A stretch of DNA of 64,000 bases from Stereocaulon alpinum (Eukaryota > Ascomycota > Lecanoromycetes > Lecanorales > Stereocaulaceae). The stretch spans positions 248,001 to 312,000 of the forward strand of contig JAEUBA010000015.1 of assembly GCA_018257865.1 (NCBI GenBank), given 5' to 3'. The position numbers were made by a program, and so were the translations under genes. Position 1 is the stretch's first letter; each line of letters starts with the position of its first letter. This document shows positions 11,752 to 23,826 of this stretch, piece after piece. Below the pieces are notes generated by a model. The model did no database searches and was not told where the DNA came from. It saw nothing but the letters and a program-made list of their open reading frames with translations.

Positions 11752-12749
11752 AGCACGACATGTCCATCGCGAGTCCTCATCCTTCAAACTTCCAGAGTTT
11801 CGACTGCTAAGGCGGTACGGAAGGGTAGTGATGGTTTCTACGAGCGATCTTTACCGTGCATCCCATTCCTCGTTGCGTCTGGCTGCATCATTAGCATTCA
11901 CCAAAGCGACTACGAAGGCTGGACGCTGGGCGCTGGGCTTCTTCACTCTCGGCGTGAAATAAAGGCGAGAAAACTCTATTCTCAATAAGAGCGCGCAAAG
12001 TATGAGCTCGTTCGGAAGGGTGAGATTGTGTGCTCTGTATCTTGGAACCCTACATAGCTAGAAACTGAAGTTTTGGAAGCAGTAGTGATTTAGGGGTTTG
12101 ATCGGACAATTGTAATTACATGAGATAGTCTACATCCCACCAACAACTGCAAACTTGTTTGGAATACCATCCGCTAAGCCTCCTTTGGAGAGATGGAATC
12201 CAGAGCGCCGTTACACAGTCTGCCTTCGGAGTATGTTCCAATTTTAAGCGTAAGAACAAGCCAGGCCCCATCAAAGCACCATGGTTCCGACATTGAAGAG
12301 CGATACGCAAAAGCAATATCAGTCGCAGCGCAGAGGAATGACAAGACGCCTAAGTAAGAAGGTTAGATAGTAGGGGGGTACTCATAGCCTATTGCACGTA
12401 CACAAGCTTATCCTACGATCTTACTGCTTGAGAGAGCGAATACACATTGGAAGAGTCTCTGAGCAGCGTATTTTTGAGACAGGCTTTCTTCGTCGCCAGT
12501 ATAATTGTAGCGTAGGCTGGGTAGCTGGCCGCAAGAGGCTTGGGACTTCGCGTAGAGGAGTCCGGATCGATTTTGCCCATGTCGACATTACTACACGCTG
12601 TATATTGCGCTTGGACTGTCACAGAATCATTTGGAGCTCTTCGCTTGTAATTTTGAAATCCTAGTTATGGTATCGACAATCGTTCGATCGTCTCTTCCAC
12701 TAACTCCTGCGAGCACATCTATATAGTATTGGACGACTTAAGGTTTGGC
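11752..12749. other. Intergenic region up to the RIP block
   Basis: 3' flank of the gene ending at 11,751. No gene is recognised. TpA content rises from about 12,700. Confidence 0.5.
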
Positions 12750-12811
12750 CCGAATGATTAGCTGTTATTTGTCGCTAAGCACCGAATTATTAGCTGTTAT
12801 TTGTCGCTAAG
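12750..12811 (+). repeat. 30-bp direct repeat, period 32, at the left edge of the RIP block
   Basis: Two near-identical copies, at 12,750-12,779 and 12,782-12,811, share CCGAAT then ATTAGCTGTTATTTGTCGC and end in TAAG; only one base differs (G/T). It sits exactly where normal composition gives way to the TpA-rich block. It may be a local duplication or part of a mobile-element end. Confidence 0.8.
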
Positions 12812-15800
12812 GATGTTACCTTATGTAACTCTACCATTAAATTTTTATATTTACCTATACGCGTCTTTGCACCTTCCTTACTACCTTTATACAGCTTCTT
12901 TACCTATTTATATCCCTCTATATATCTCTATATAGTACTATACGATCCTATATCCTAGTAGACCTATTCTAAATACGCCTATACTAAACCTATCGCTGAT
13001 TTTTTAGCCCCTAATTAGTCTCTTCTCAGACTTTGCTACTGTTACTAAGTATATTCTAAAGTAGTACCTTTCCTATATTAATCTTTACTAATTCTTTCCT
13101 CTAGGCTCTAAAGCGGCGACGTCCTCTTATAGATCTTAACCCTAATACGGTTCTATAATAACTAACGCGTTAATCTAAACGTTAACGTATAGCTACCTTT
13201 CGAACCCTTCCTACTTTACGGCTAGTCTATATAATAATAATATATCCTTTTATTCCTCCTACTATTCCTATATATCCTTCTATCCGTCCTATTATCCTTA
13301 TACGTCCTCCTCCTCTACTATTAAAAGGCCTGATATTAAACTATACGGCTAATATATATACGTTAGGTCTAATAGCTAAATAGTATAGGATCTGTTCCGC
13401 TTTATACTAAAAGGTAGAGGTTAAGTAAGGACCTATACTATATACCACCTACTATTTAAAGGGTAATAGATTACTACCTCCTCCGCCTAAACCGCTAGAA
13501 CTTCTACGCGAATTATTATAGGGTACTATACTACGGTCCTAGTATTTCCTAAAGTATATTTATAGTTATAATAATACGCTAACCTTTATATCCTATAAAT
13601 ACTAGTAGGATACGCGTTTATAAGGCCGTATAGGAATCTAATCCTTTACTATTTATAGCGAACTTTATCACCTATAAGGGCTACTATATACTAGTATATA
13701 GGTAATACCTTCTTTTACTTAACTATACTTTTATAATCTAACCGCTATAGCGATATCTTAGCTCTATAGTTACCCTAATCTTTAGCAGCTGCTTCTCTAA
13801 AACCTAGATAATATAATACGTTCCTATAGGAATCCTTTTATTAATATATATACTACTATACGGGAATAAATTAAGCGAGCTTAGGCCTATATAGGCCTAA
13901 TATAGATTATCCTTAATCCTTACCTTTAATTAGTTATAGAGGCGGGATCTAATAAGAGACGGATAAATCTACCTACTGCGTTAGAGGTTATAGCCTTTAT
14001 TCCGGATAAGTATAAGGACCGTAGCTTTTAAGATATTATTATTATAGAATAGTATAAGGATAGTAAAGAACCCCGCTTCTATACTATTAACTATAATAAC
14101 GCCGCGTACTTTCCTTTATACTACGTTCTCCTTTTTCTATAAGGGAATATAAGTTAGTACTAGGCCTTACGCCTCCGTAATAATAATAATACCCGTATAG
14201 TTATATATTACTTAGAGCGTATATAATTACGCTACTATCTCTTTTCCCGTCCTAATTAGTACTCTACTATACTGCGGGCTAGTAGTTTATTTTAGCAATA
14301 TTTAGTTAATTACTATATAGTTATTAATTAGTAAACCCTAGATTTCTATCGCAGATATTAGGATACTATCCGTAGTAATTTATATTAGGGCGTTTCTAAT
14401 ACTCTCCTAGCTAGTAATAGCTGTATAGAGGCGCTTAGGCGACGGATAATTCTACTATCTAGCTTTAGTAGAGGGGATAGATCTATAGCCTAAAATTACT
14501 AAGACTCCCTAGCGATCTAACGCTATTTCGGAAAGGCTGTATTTTTTATAATAATAATAGCAAATCCGTACTAGCCTAAGCTTTAGGCTGCAGCCTTTAA
14601 TAATTAAACCGCTGCTAATCGCGTAGACCTAATAGCGCGCGTCTTCTATACGAAATAGTCTACTTTAATATAGGACCTTAAAGATTAGTTCGGACGATAT
14701 CTTAGGATTATATAGATAATTAAGTATTAGAAATAAGGCCTACCCTATATATATATCCTCCTCTTTCTCTATTAAGACGATAACTTTCTATACTAAGGCT
14801 ATATTAATAACCTAGTCTACGCAGAGCTACCTGATCCTACGATTAATCTTAATAGATTATTATAGTAAATTATCTAGGATTAAATAACCTATAGCCCTTA
14901 TAGGTAGTAGAACCTAAAGTCGCCCTATATAGTTAAGTACCTAGACGGCTTTAGGTAGATCTATTCTAAAAAGTTTCTAAGGAGTTTTTAGCCTAAAATA
15001 TCTATTATAGAAGATAGTTACCCTTAGTACTATTACCGTAATAATAGTCGCACCTAGATTAAAAAAGTAAACGGTTAGGACGTAGTATTAGATAACCGCT
15101 AGGTAATTCTATATAACCCCTAGCTAACTCGTAAATACTCTATATATATTAATATAGAGGTATACGTATCAGTTAGTGCTATTAAGTATATATATAAATA
15201 TATATATAAAGGTATAGACTATATAACTTTAAAGCTCGCCGACGAATATAACGAAATTATATAGTATCTTAATAGTTATTATATTAGTCTATACTAAGCT
15301 GCGTAGAACCTATTTAAGTTCCGTAATTATAATAAAGATCCGCTGGTGATTTGATTAGTACTATACCTCCCTAACGAGTAGTAGGTATATTTCTGTAAGG
15401 ATATTATCGACCTTATATAGGTCCTTAAAGAAGCTGAGATAACCCTTACTAGCTTTTTACGGTATAATACTAAATATACTAATAGCTGCTACCTTCTATA
15501 CTATAATTTCCTAGAGTATTACGTCTACTATAGTAAGAAAGGTGAATAGCGCTAGATACCTTAGTAACGGGGCTATATAATTAGCCGGATATATTATTAC
15601 GAACTAGTATAGGGCGAGCGTTTTTACTTACGTATACTACTTATAGTTATTTAGGGGCCTACTAGTTTTACGGCTATTCGTACTATTAATACTATTCTAT
15701 ACCTAACCTTTTAGGCTACTTATATTGCGTTAGGTCTTCTAGATAATAATAGCGAATAGTTTTAATACTTTAATAAATCGAAATACTTTACTACCGGTTG

Positions 15801-16098
15801 GGCGTTACGTTCTCTGTTCGTAACTATACTAATTAACAGTAATTTAAGCGAACTATTAAAACTTTAGGAACGTTTCTATTTAGATCTATATAATAATTTA
15901 CTATAGTATATTACTCGCGATCACCTATTAGTACTAGCTAATTCCCTAGATATATACCTTAACTATAGGTTATTTCTGATTGCTGAATAGTTATATAATT
16001 AGGGAAGAAAACTTACGGATTATAACTTACCTATACTAATTCTACCTTAGTCTACGTATACTTACCCTTTCCTTATTACGTCTAAGCTAAGCTATAAT

Positions 16099-16112
16099 AT
16101 TACGGAGCAGGT
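16099..16112 (+). repeat. Left copy of a 14-bp direct repeat (candidate target-site duplication)
   Basis: ATTACGGAGCAGGT. The same 14 bases occur at 16,426-16,439, bracketing a segment of different composition. Confidence 0.85.
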
Positions 16113-16425
16113 TGATTGATTGATTGATTTATACGCCTATTCTAGTATCTATATATACTAATGAGGGTGTTCTCTTACATTATTAGGAAATCTAGGGGGG
16201 TTGAAGGCCCTCTAGACGCGAAAGAAACCTTTCTAGAGTCGCCCCTTCTGGCCAAAAACTTTCGCTTATCAGCTTACTTATCGTTCTGCTCCGCCTGTCC
16301 GACCTCGCCGCCAGGCTCTATAACACCGGTAACGATGATCTCCGTTGCCCTAATAGGCCCTGCAACACTCCGGCAGCTCCGCCGCCTTTGGCTTCCACTT
16401 GCGCTTAGGCTTCTTTGTCTTTGGG
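16113..16425 (-). mobile_element. Short non-RIPed retroposon-like insertion (5'-truncated LINE or SINE), minus orientation
   Basis: A 313-bp segment of normal composition, with many CA and TG, sits inside the RIPed Helitron and is flanked by a perfect 14-bp direct repeat. At its plus-strand left end is TGATTGATTGATTGATT. On the minus strand this is a 3' tail of AATC repeats, as found at the 3' ends of several fungal non-LTR elements. The minus-strand sequence begins with a short Lys/Arg/Pro-rich frame (KTKKPKRKWKPKAAE) that soon hits a stop, so it could be the truncated 3' end of a LINE reading frame. A variable-length duplication and a simple-sequence tail favour target-primed reverse transcription. 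No reverse-transcriptase motif is present. It is shorter than the repeat length RIP usually detects. Confidence 0.7.
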
Positions 16426-16439
16426 ATTACGGAGCAGGT
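16426..16439 (+). repeat. Right copy of the 14-bp direct repeat
   Basis: ATTACGGAGCAGGT, identical to 16,099-16,112. Beyond it the TpA-rich Helitron sequence resumes (TATTATTCCGTAATTA). Confidence 0.85.
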
Positions 16440-19235
16440 ATTATTCCGTAATTATACTATTCCGTAATTAAATATCGAGTAATATTACGCTTTTAATATA
16501 ATTATTATAGCTATTACTATAACCCCTTAATCTACGTACTTTTTCGTCTATAGTACTATAGGTACTAGCAAAACTTTTCTATATAAGGTATTATATTACT
16601 ACTTCCGCGCCTAAGGATATATTATTCTATACGTTACTTCTATAGGTATTATAGTAATCTTACTACTTAGTAGCTATACCTTATATTCCCGTTTTAAGAT
16701 CCTAATCAACTATAATAATACGTCCACCTATTATATTCTAGTATAGTCTAATACGGCCTAGCTAATTCGCTATACGACTCTAATTATCTAAGATAAGGTA
16801 CCTATATAGAATAAGAGTAACTTTACTATAGTAAATACCACCCTATATAATATTTATAAGAATAATAATCTATTTAGTAGTATACTAGTAATTATAGGGG
16901 GAGACTTTATATAGACTATACCGGTAGTTCCTAAGGGTAATTATACTATATAGGTTAATACGAGCCTTTATAGTTCCTAGATCTAGCTATAACTTTCGAT
17001 ACTTAACCTTACCTAGAATATACGGCTTTGCGCTAGGTCTAATAATTAAGTCTTTATAAGTTAGATTACCTATATATCTTATAAACTATCTTTATATAGG
17101 TTAGTATAACTACCGCTAGAAATTATAAACCTATACTAGGATATACAACTTTTTATAGAATTAATCTTTCTAACTATTAACCTTATACGTTCCTCGCTGG
17201 TACCGGATTTCTTTAAAAGTCGAGCGATCTTATCTCTATAGAATAATATAGTAGCGCTCCTAAATATAGAGATCCTTTTCTATCTACTTAGTAATATATA
17301 GTATTTTCTATCTACTAATAGTTCGTTATCGGAGGGTATAATAGATAGATTAAGTCTTAAGTTTTTATAATCTCTAAAGCTATTTAGGTTCCCTCCTATA
17401 TAGTTATATCTTAAGGTTAGGGCCCTAATTATATTACTATAGAATCTATACCCTAATAAGAGTATATATAATAGAATACGACTAGTTATTATACGTCTAT
17501 CCTAGTAGTATATTAAAGGTCGTCTTTTAAGAGGAAAGTAGGATAGTAGGTTATACTTAATTCTAAGAATTAATCTAACTAGTAAAGATAGTAACTATCC
17601 TTAGATCCTTATATATAAATAGTTTCTAGTTCGGCTCTATTTTATAATAATAATTAATAAGTCGTAAGGATAGTTACTATCTATTATAGGAATTAACCTA
17701 CTATTATCCTATTTTAGTTATAGGTAGCTCTATATTATACTATCCTATATAAAAGATATATAAAGACTTATAGTTCTTTTACTAACTAGTATAAATTAGA
17801 AAACAGATAACGTTATTTATCCTAAGGTATTATTAGAAAATTAATATTATAAATTATTACGGTTATATTATATTTTTATATAGGAGAGTACTTTTTTATA
17901 AAGATCTTTATACGTCCTACTTATATCCTATATAGGTTTAATTCGAACCTTTATAGGTTTAGTTCGAACCTTTATAATTATATATAGATCTATACTATAC
18001 CCTACTATCCGCCCCTAACTTAGCTTTACTATCTATATCTATATCGTCCTATCCCTCTTTACACAGATCTATAAGGCGGCCGTATATTTTAGTAAGCTCT
18101 TAGTACTTTTCTTTAAGCCCTACGTAAACTTCCTTTTCTAATATATAGTTAATCTTAGCCTTTTTACGTAGGCCTATATAGATTAGTATAGTACTAAATA
18201 GTATTATAAGGAGATATACTATTAAAGTCTAAGGTATCCTTCTTAGCCGCAGCCTTAACTTTCTCTATATAAATTAGTATAATTACTATATAAATCTAAG
18301 CTAAATAGGTACTAACTAAGTATAAAGTTATATTAACTAATACTATCGCCGGAGGTTAAATAATTTGCGTATATATTATTATAGAACTATATATTACTAT
18401 AATAAAATATAAAGGAGCTTAAATTTTTTACGTAGGGTATATATACTTCCTTACCGGAATAGTATAAGGCTATATAGCTTTATAATAGCACGCCCTTAAT
18501 AATATATAGACGGTTTAAATTCTTACTAATTAGTATTAAATTATAAGGAATAGTAAAGGAGCTATATAGACTAACTTTTTATCTATATATAAAATAACTT
18601 TATTAACGGCCGGCTATATAGCTATATCTATAGTCTTTATAGGGACTTTATTAAGCCCCTATATAAATTATTCTATTTTTTATAAGATATCTAATTTCGG
18701 GGTCTTACCGTCCGCGTATACTTTTATACTAAAATCGCGTAGATACGTACGTAGTTATTCGTCCTCTTTATTATCTAAGGCTATTATATTACGGTTTAGT
18801 ATAGATTTATTAAGATTAGTATAGATTAGTAAAAAAGGGTATAAAAGATTAAAAGTCTATATAGAAAGGAAATAGGTTAGTACGGAACTAAAATAGAGAT
18901 ATACTTAGCTAAAAGACTCTATATAGCTTTACTATTATCTACGTTATATTATATTACTCTATATAATAGTCTATAGTTCTATATAAAGCTTAGATAGATC
19001 TAGTAGGCTACTATATAACTCTATATAAAGGAGCTTATATAGGATCTGTATAACTTACTAATAGATAGTTATTAAGGAAAGAAAGTTTTTTCGTTAGAAA
19101 TTAACTAATATCCTAGTATACTAGACTAGGCCCTTTTAGGAAATAGTATATAGTTCTATACAGGTCTTTATATATAATTTTATACAGATTTATACAGATT
19201 TATACAACTCGATACGAATACTTCTAGGCTATATT

Positions 19236-20980
19236 TAGTATGAAAATTTCGCTTCGAAATGGCGACCCTCTAGTATTCAAGAATACGAAGCTCATTTACT
19301 TACTTCGGAGTCGGACACATGATCTTATTGGACTCTTCAAAGGACTAGCGCTATACCTTCTGCCAGCCTTATGCGACTATCGTCAGAAAGGGCTAAGGAA
19401 ATGGTCCCTTCGAGCAGACGAGAGAGCATAGGTTGGAGGCGATAGAATACGTTGGCGAGGAATCGCAAGCCTAGTCCCCGGAAATTCATACCTCATGGAT
19501 AGCCTTCGGGATGCCTGCCAAATTTCGAGAGCGTATCTGCTATGTCCTGAGAGTCTGGACGTGAGATGTGTATTTGATCGTAGTCCTGCCAACCGCGGGA
19601 GATACCACCTCGGCTAGCCGGTGGTAGCCTGAACCAAGGGCTTTCTGCAGGCACGTGTATTAGAGTAGCAATGTAGCATAACCGTTTAAGTATGACATGA
19701 CGTCTTGTCTTGGGCGAATCCTGCCAAGCGCAAAGAGCTCCGCATCCTCAACATGGAAGTCCCGGCACCTCTCAATGAAAGCTCAGTCGCGGTTGGGAAT
19801 GCGCCGTCAATGATCAGACGATCTCACTCGCGTGTTGAACACCGTAAGCACCAGCGACCACTACGTGATGAACCCAAGAGACAAGAGAGCTCGACCTTTT
19901 GAACTTAGTGCTTTCATAAGATGGAATGCCATCATTGAACACCGGAGCACGTCCTAGCTGTGACGCTTATACTTGCTGCCATAGGTATATTAGATGGCCG
20001 ACGTGGATCTCATCTTACAAGGGACCGTTGTTGTCAATTCCAACAGCAGCCAAAGCCAGGAGAGATTGTATTACGATACTCGCCAAACGATAACTGGGCC
20101 AGCGATTCCTACCAGTGTGATAACTACAGCGATTGATGCAATTCAGTTGCTGAAAAGATTTGCAATTTTCAATGCAGGAGTTGCTGTACGATCGTCACGT
20201 TATGATGGTGGACTGATGACTGGAAACATCTCATAATGTGTCAGCCTAGATATGCAAGCAAGACTGTCCTCGACGCCAAACGTCGTGCTCAGAAGACAAG
20301 GATTTACCCCCCTCATAGAAGGGGTTTTTACGGTGCTTGACCCTCAGGGGCGTCGGATAGAGTTTGAACAACCCTGCGATGTGCCCCGGTCTCTGCGTTA
20401 AAAGGTATTGACTAGTATGATTGTTTTGGAGGTTGTAAATGTGATTGAGGTGCAGTAGGCTTGATTGATCGGCTTCACGATCCATGGTAGCGTCTCGGCG
20501 TACCTGCCGCGCTGGCCCCCAATCTCTCAGGGTCTTCGTCAGTCTGCATCGTCTCGATCGTTTACGAGGCGAGTGAGGCCGCGACGCCTGCAACAACCTA
20601 AGGTTCAAGGCCATCGTCTGCTTTCTCTCCGTCCATTCACTCCTTATTTCTGTTTCTTTACATTCTCAATGCAACGATTATAAGATCTCTGCCCATCTTG
20701 CCGCGTTGGCGATCGTGTCGCGAGACACTGAACCCACCTCGAAGGATTCAGGATTCAGAACCTCAAATTACATTCATTGCGCCTTCGGTTCTCTCGCTAT
20801 ATAGTGTCGAGGAGTAGAAACACAACGACCGGATAGGCTTGAGATTCAGCAGCCCTTGTTCTAATCTTCTGGTGCCGGCACTTGCAGGCGCCGTCACAAG
20901 AGGCTCTCCATGGGTCGGCAGCCTGATACAAGGGCCGTGGGAAGATTGGAGGCATTCGATACAGCAGACACTCAGTTTCC
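19236..20980. other. Gene-free region between the RIP block and the carboxypeptidase gene
   Basis: No convincing gene is seen; short frames only. The last few hundred bases are presumably the carboxypeptidase promoter and 5' UTR. Confidence 0.5.
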
Positions 20981-23178
20981 ATGGCACGCTCAACAATAGT
21001 ATGTGAATTTTATGTATTCAGATTCTGTGAAGCTAACTGTAGCAGGAACATCTAGAGTCTTTCTCAAGCATCGCCGCCCTCCTCATCCTTCTGCTGCACG
21101 TCGCGTTGTCGGACTGTCAATTCCCTTCGCCCCTCAATTCGGCATCCAACTTCACAACTGTCAAATCACCAGCCAATTCCAATGTCACTATACGTTTCAA
21201 AACGCCACCTGTGGGCACGTGTACAACAGCATTTCCTACCCAGAAGCAATATACCGGCTACGTTTCTTTGCCACCATTCACACTCGCTCCCATACAGCAG
21301 AATTACTCCATCAATACATTCTTTTGGTTCTTTGAAGCTCGAACGAATGCAAGCACGGCCCCCTTGACAATATTCCTTAATGGCGGCCCTGGAAGTAGTA
21401 GCATGGTTGGCCTATTCAATGAGAATGGGCCCTGTCAGGTGGTTGAGATGGCCCAAGATAGACTTGGGACGCAGGTAAATGATTGGGGATGGGATCGAAG
21501 TACCAACATACTCTACGTGGATCAGCCAAACCAAGTGGGTTTCTCCTTTGACACAGCAACCAACGGCTCCTTGAATCTGTTCACCTCCGTCATTGACGAG
21601 CCGCCTCTGAACGTACCTTCGGGTCAACCCGCTTACACCTATCTCAATGGTACGTTCAGCTCCAACAATGCCAATACCACCACAAATACTACTGAGATCG
21701 CCGCCCATGCGATATGGCATATGCTGCAAGGCTTTCTTAGCACGTTCCCCCAATATAACCCCGGCACTTACTCCAATAGTACTACACCAGGCGTCGTCGG
21801 TGTGAACCTATTTGCCGAGAGCTACGGTGGAAAATATGGGCCGGCATTTGCGACGCTTTGGGAGCAACAGAATTTGCTGCGCAAGAATGGTTCGATATTC
21901 AGCAACAGAACACTTGAAATCCGCCTTATCTCTCTCGGCATCATGCAAGGTTGTGTCGACGATCTCGTTCAGGGGCGATTTTATCCGATCTTCGCCAATA
22001 ATAACGCTTACGGCATTCAAGCGCTCTCATTGACGGATCAGCAAACCGCTGCGAGCAGCTACCTCAGCGCGGATGGATGTCAGCAGAAGATTCAGTCGTG
22101 CAGGAATGCAGTCACTTCACAAGATCCAACAGACAATGGTGATGTGTCTACAGTCAATCAAATCTGCGAAGACGCCCAAAGGACGTGTAATAACGATGTC
22201 ATTGGACCTTACACAGCTTCTGGAAGAGACGTCTATGACATCACCCAGACGACTCCAGACCCATTCCCTCCGAGCAGATATCTGGAGTACCTCAACTATG
22301 CCGACGTTCAAGCTGCAATCGGCGTATCCATTAATTACACGGAGAGCAACCCCGCTGTGCAGAATGCTTTCATGCAAACAGGAGACTACGAACGGGGTGA
22401 TCACATCAGTCAAATGGCCTACCTCCTCTCTTTGGGTGTTCGGGTGGCATTGATATATGGAGATCGAGACTACATCTGCAATTGGCTAGGCGGACAGGCA
22501 GTCTCGTTTTCGATTGCGGCACAGTCGCAGGCCTATACGCCTTTCTACTCAGCCGGGTACGCAGACATCGTCGTCAACAATTCCTATGTAGGAGGCGCAG
22601 TCCGCCAATACGGTAACCTTTCATTTTCACGCATTTACGACGCAGGACACCTAATACCCGCTTACCAGCCCGAGACTGCTTTCACTGTCTTCACCAGGAT
22701 CATTATGGGCAGTGATATCTCACTTGGCGAGCTAGCTAATCTAGCTACCTACACGAGCAATGGCACCGCCAACGCCACGTATACTACCAAAGCGCCTGAG
22801 CAACTGCAGCCGACATGCTGGATCAGGAACATCGGTAATAGTTGCAACAACAACCAGAAGGCAATGCTGCAGCAAGGTCAAGGCGTTATCATCAACGGTG
22901 TTCTTTATAACGACGTGAGTGACTGGAAGAAACCCCCTTTAGATATTTCCATGTCCGCTGGATATCCTGGTACCGGGCCGTTGTCGACGATGACGACTGG
23001 CGCAGCACCTACAGGAGGTAGTTCAGTGACCACTACGAACAACCCTTTGACCGGAGTCTTTACGGCTACAAGGACACCAAGTCCGACGAAGAAAGGGGCT
23101 GCTTCGACTGAGGGGGAAGTCAGAGCTGGGTTCTTATTTTTGTGCACTGCATTTGCAATGGCTGGGACCGTTATGTGA
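20981..23178 (+). CDS. Secreted S10 serine carboxypeptidase, probably GPI-anchored
   Basis: Serine carboxypeptidase of MEROPS family S10, removing C-terminal residues from peptides, probably at the cell surface. Two exons: 20,981-20,998 (18 nt, MARSTI) and 21,046-23,178, giving 716 aa. The 47-nt intron has donor GTATGT and a CTAAC branch. Joining yields a signal peptide (charged start, core IAALLILLLHVALS). Family motifs follow: NGGPGSSS (about 118-125), catalytic Ser265 in AESYGGKYGP, Asp479 in YGDRDYICNW and His541 in YDAGHLIPAY. There are many N-glycosylation sequons. The C-terminal 130 residues form a Thr/Ser/Pro linker and a final hydrophobic segment (FLFLCTAFAMAGTVM), which suggests a GPI signal. 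The triad is complete, so it should be active. The 18-nt first exon is unusual but well supported by the signal peptide it completes. Confidence 0.94.
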
Positions 23179-23826
23179 CAAGACATTGAGTGACACGGAA
23201 GTGGTTGAATACAAAGAGATGGATTGGTCGCAAGGCTATGGGCTTTTGAATGAGGCTAGGGTCCTCTTGCCCAATGACACAGGATACATACTGGGCAAAA
23301 GTGAAAGCATCGATACCCCCTTCTGCGCTTCTTTGCTGTATATAGAACGGGTGCAGAATTCAAAGTAAAACATACATATTTACTGCTAGCTTGCTTCTAT
23401 ATCGCCCCTGAACCCTCTGGATGTAGATTGACTCTGGGTGTAAAAGGTATCGGGGTTTCTTCGGCTATAATAAAGAGGACTTCAAGTCCGCAGAACTTCT
23501 AGATCTTTCCACCGTCAGCAGCAATATCGGATCTTTCTAGCATTCTGAGGCCCAAGCGAGCATTCTCTTTACGTATTTGACTTTCTTCTTGAGTAAGTGC
23601 GACCCTCTTCCTCCCTGTAGCGTTGCACTATTTACATGATGAGAAAACCAAGCTGGCACCAGTCCTAGAAGACTTGTACTCTTTTTGTGCGGATTAGCTT
23701 TGCTGGAGCATAGATCTCCTTTTATCTGACACTTTTCATGCGGCACAATCTTATGCTCAAAGAGTACATGATCTTGAACCCGACGCTGACCGTCGTCTAA
23801 AGTATAGCCTGACGAAAGATTACACA
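23179..23826. other. Intergenic region
   Basis: 3' flank of the carboxypeptidase gene and 5' flank of AHA1. No gene recognised. Confidence 0.5.

Larger units (their letters stand above)
14690..17790 (+). mobile_element. RIP-inactivated Helitron (Rep/Pif1-helicase ghost ORF)
   Basis: Reading the plus strand with stops tolerated reveals Helitron protein landmarks in order. Around 14,820-15,120 are the Helitron-like N-terminal blocks: AELPDP, then YLDGFRQIYSKKF and later YNPQLTRKYSIYINIEVY. Around 15,170-15,340 come IKYIYKYIYKG and DEYNEIIQYLNSRYIS. 15,560-15,760 has GERFYLRILL and TFQATYIALGLLD. 15,940-16,040 has DIYLNYRLFLIAEQLYNQGR. From 16,540 a Pif1-type helicase appears: a decayed Walker A (IGTSKTFLYKVLYYYFRAQG), GGDFIQTIPVVPKGN near 16,900, and INKSQGQ near 17,650. 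Many glutamines are now TAG, as expected from CAG to TAG by RIP. The element ends (5' TC, 3' hairpin-CTRR) were not located, so the limits are those of the coding ghost. Confidence 0.85.
12812..19235. repeat. TpA-rich, RIP-mutated repeat block
   Basis: About 6.4 kb with very frequent TA and very few CA or TG dinucleotides, while CG is kept. This is the pattern left by RIP (CpA to TpA on both strands). No open frame survives, yet ghost coding sequence with TAG in place of CAG can be read for much of it. Composition returns to normal abruptly near 19,235. 16,113-16,425 is the clear un-RIPed exception. The right part (about 17.9-19.2 kb) holds further TpA-rich sequence that I cannot assign, including a short direct repeat of AATTCGAACC/AGTTCGAACC near 17,940-17,970. 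Confidence 0.88.

Noticed and set aside
16161..16451. 96-codon plus-strand frame within the RIP block
   Set aside because: It lies in the un-RIPed insertion; it is open because of normal composition and has no coding evidence in that direction.
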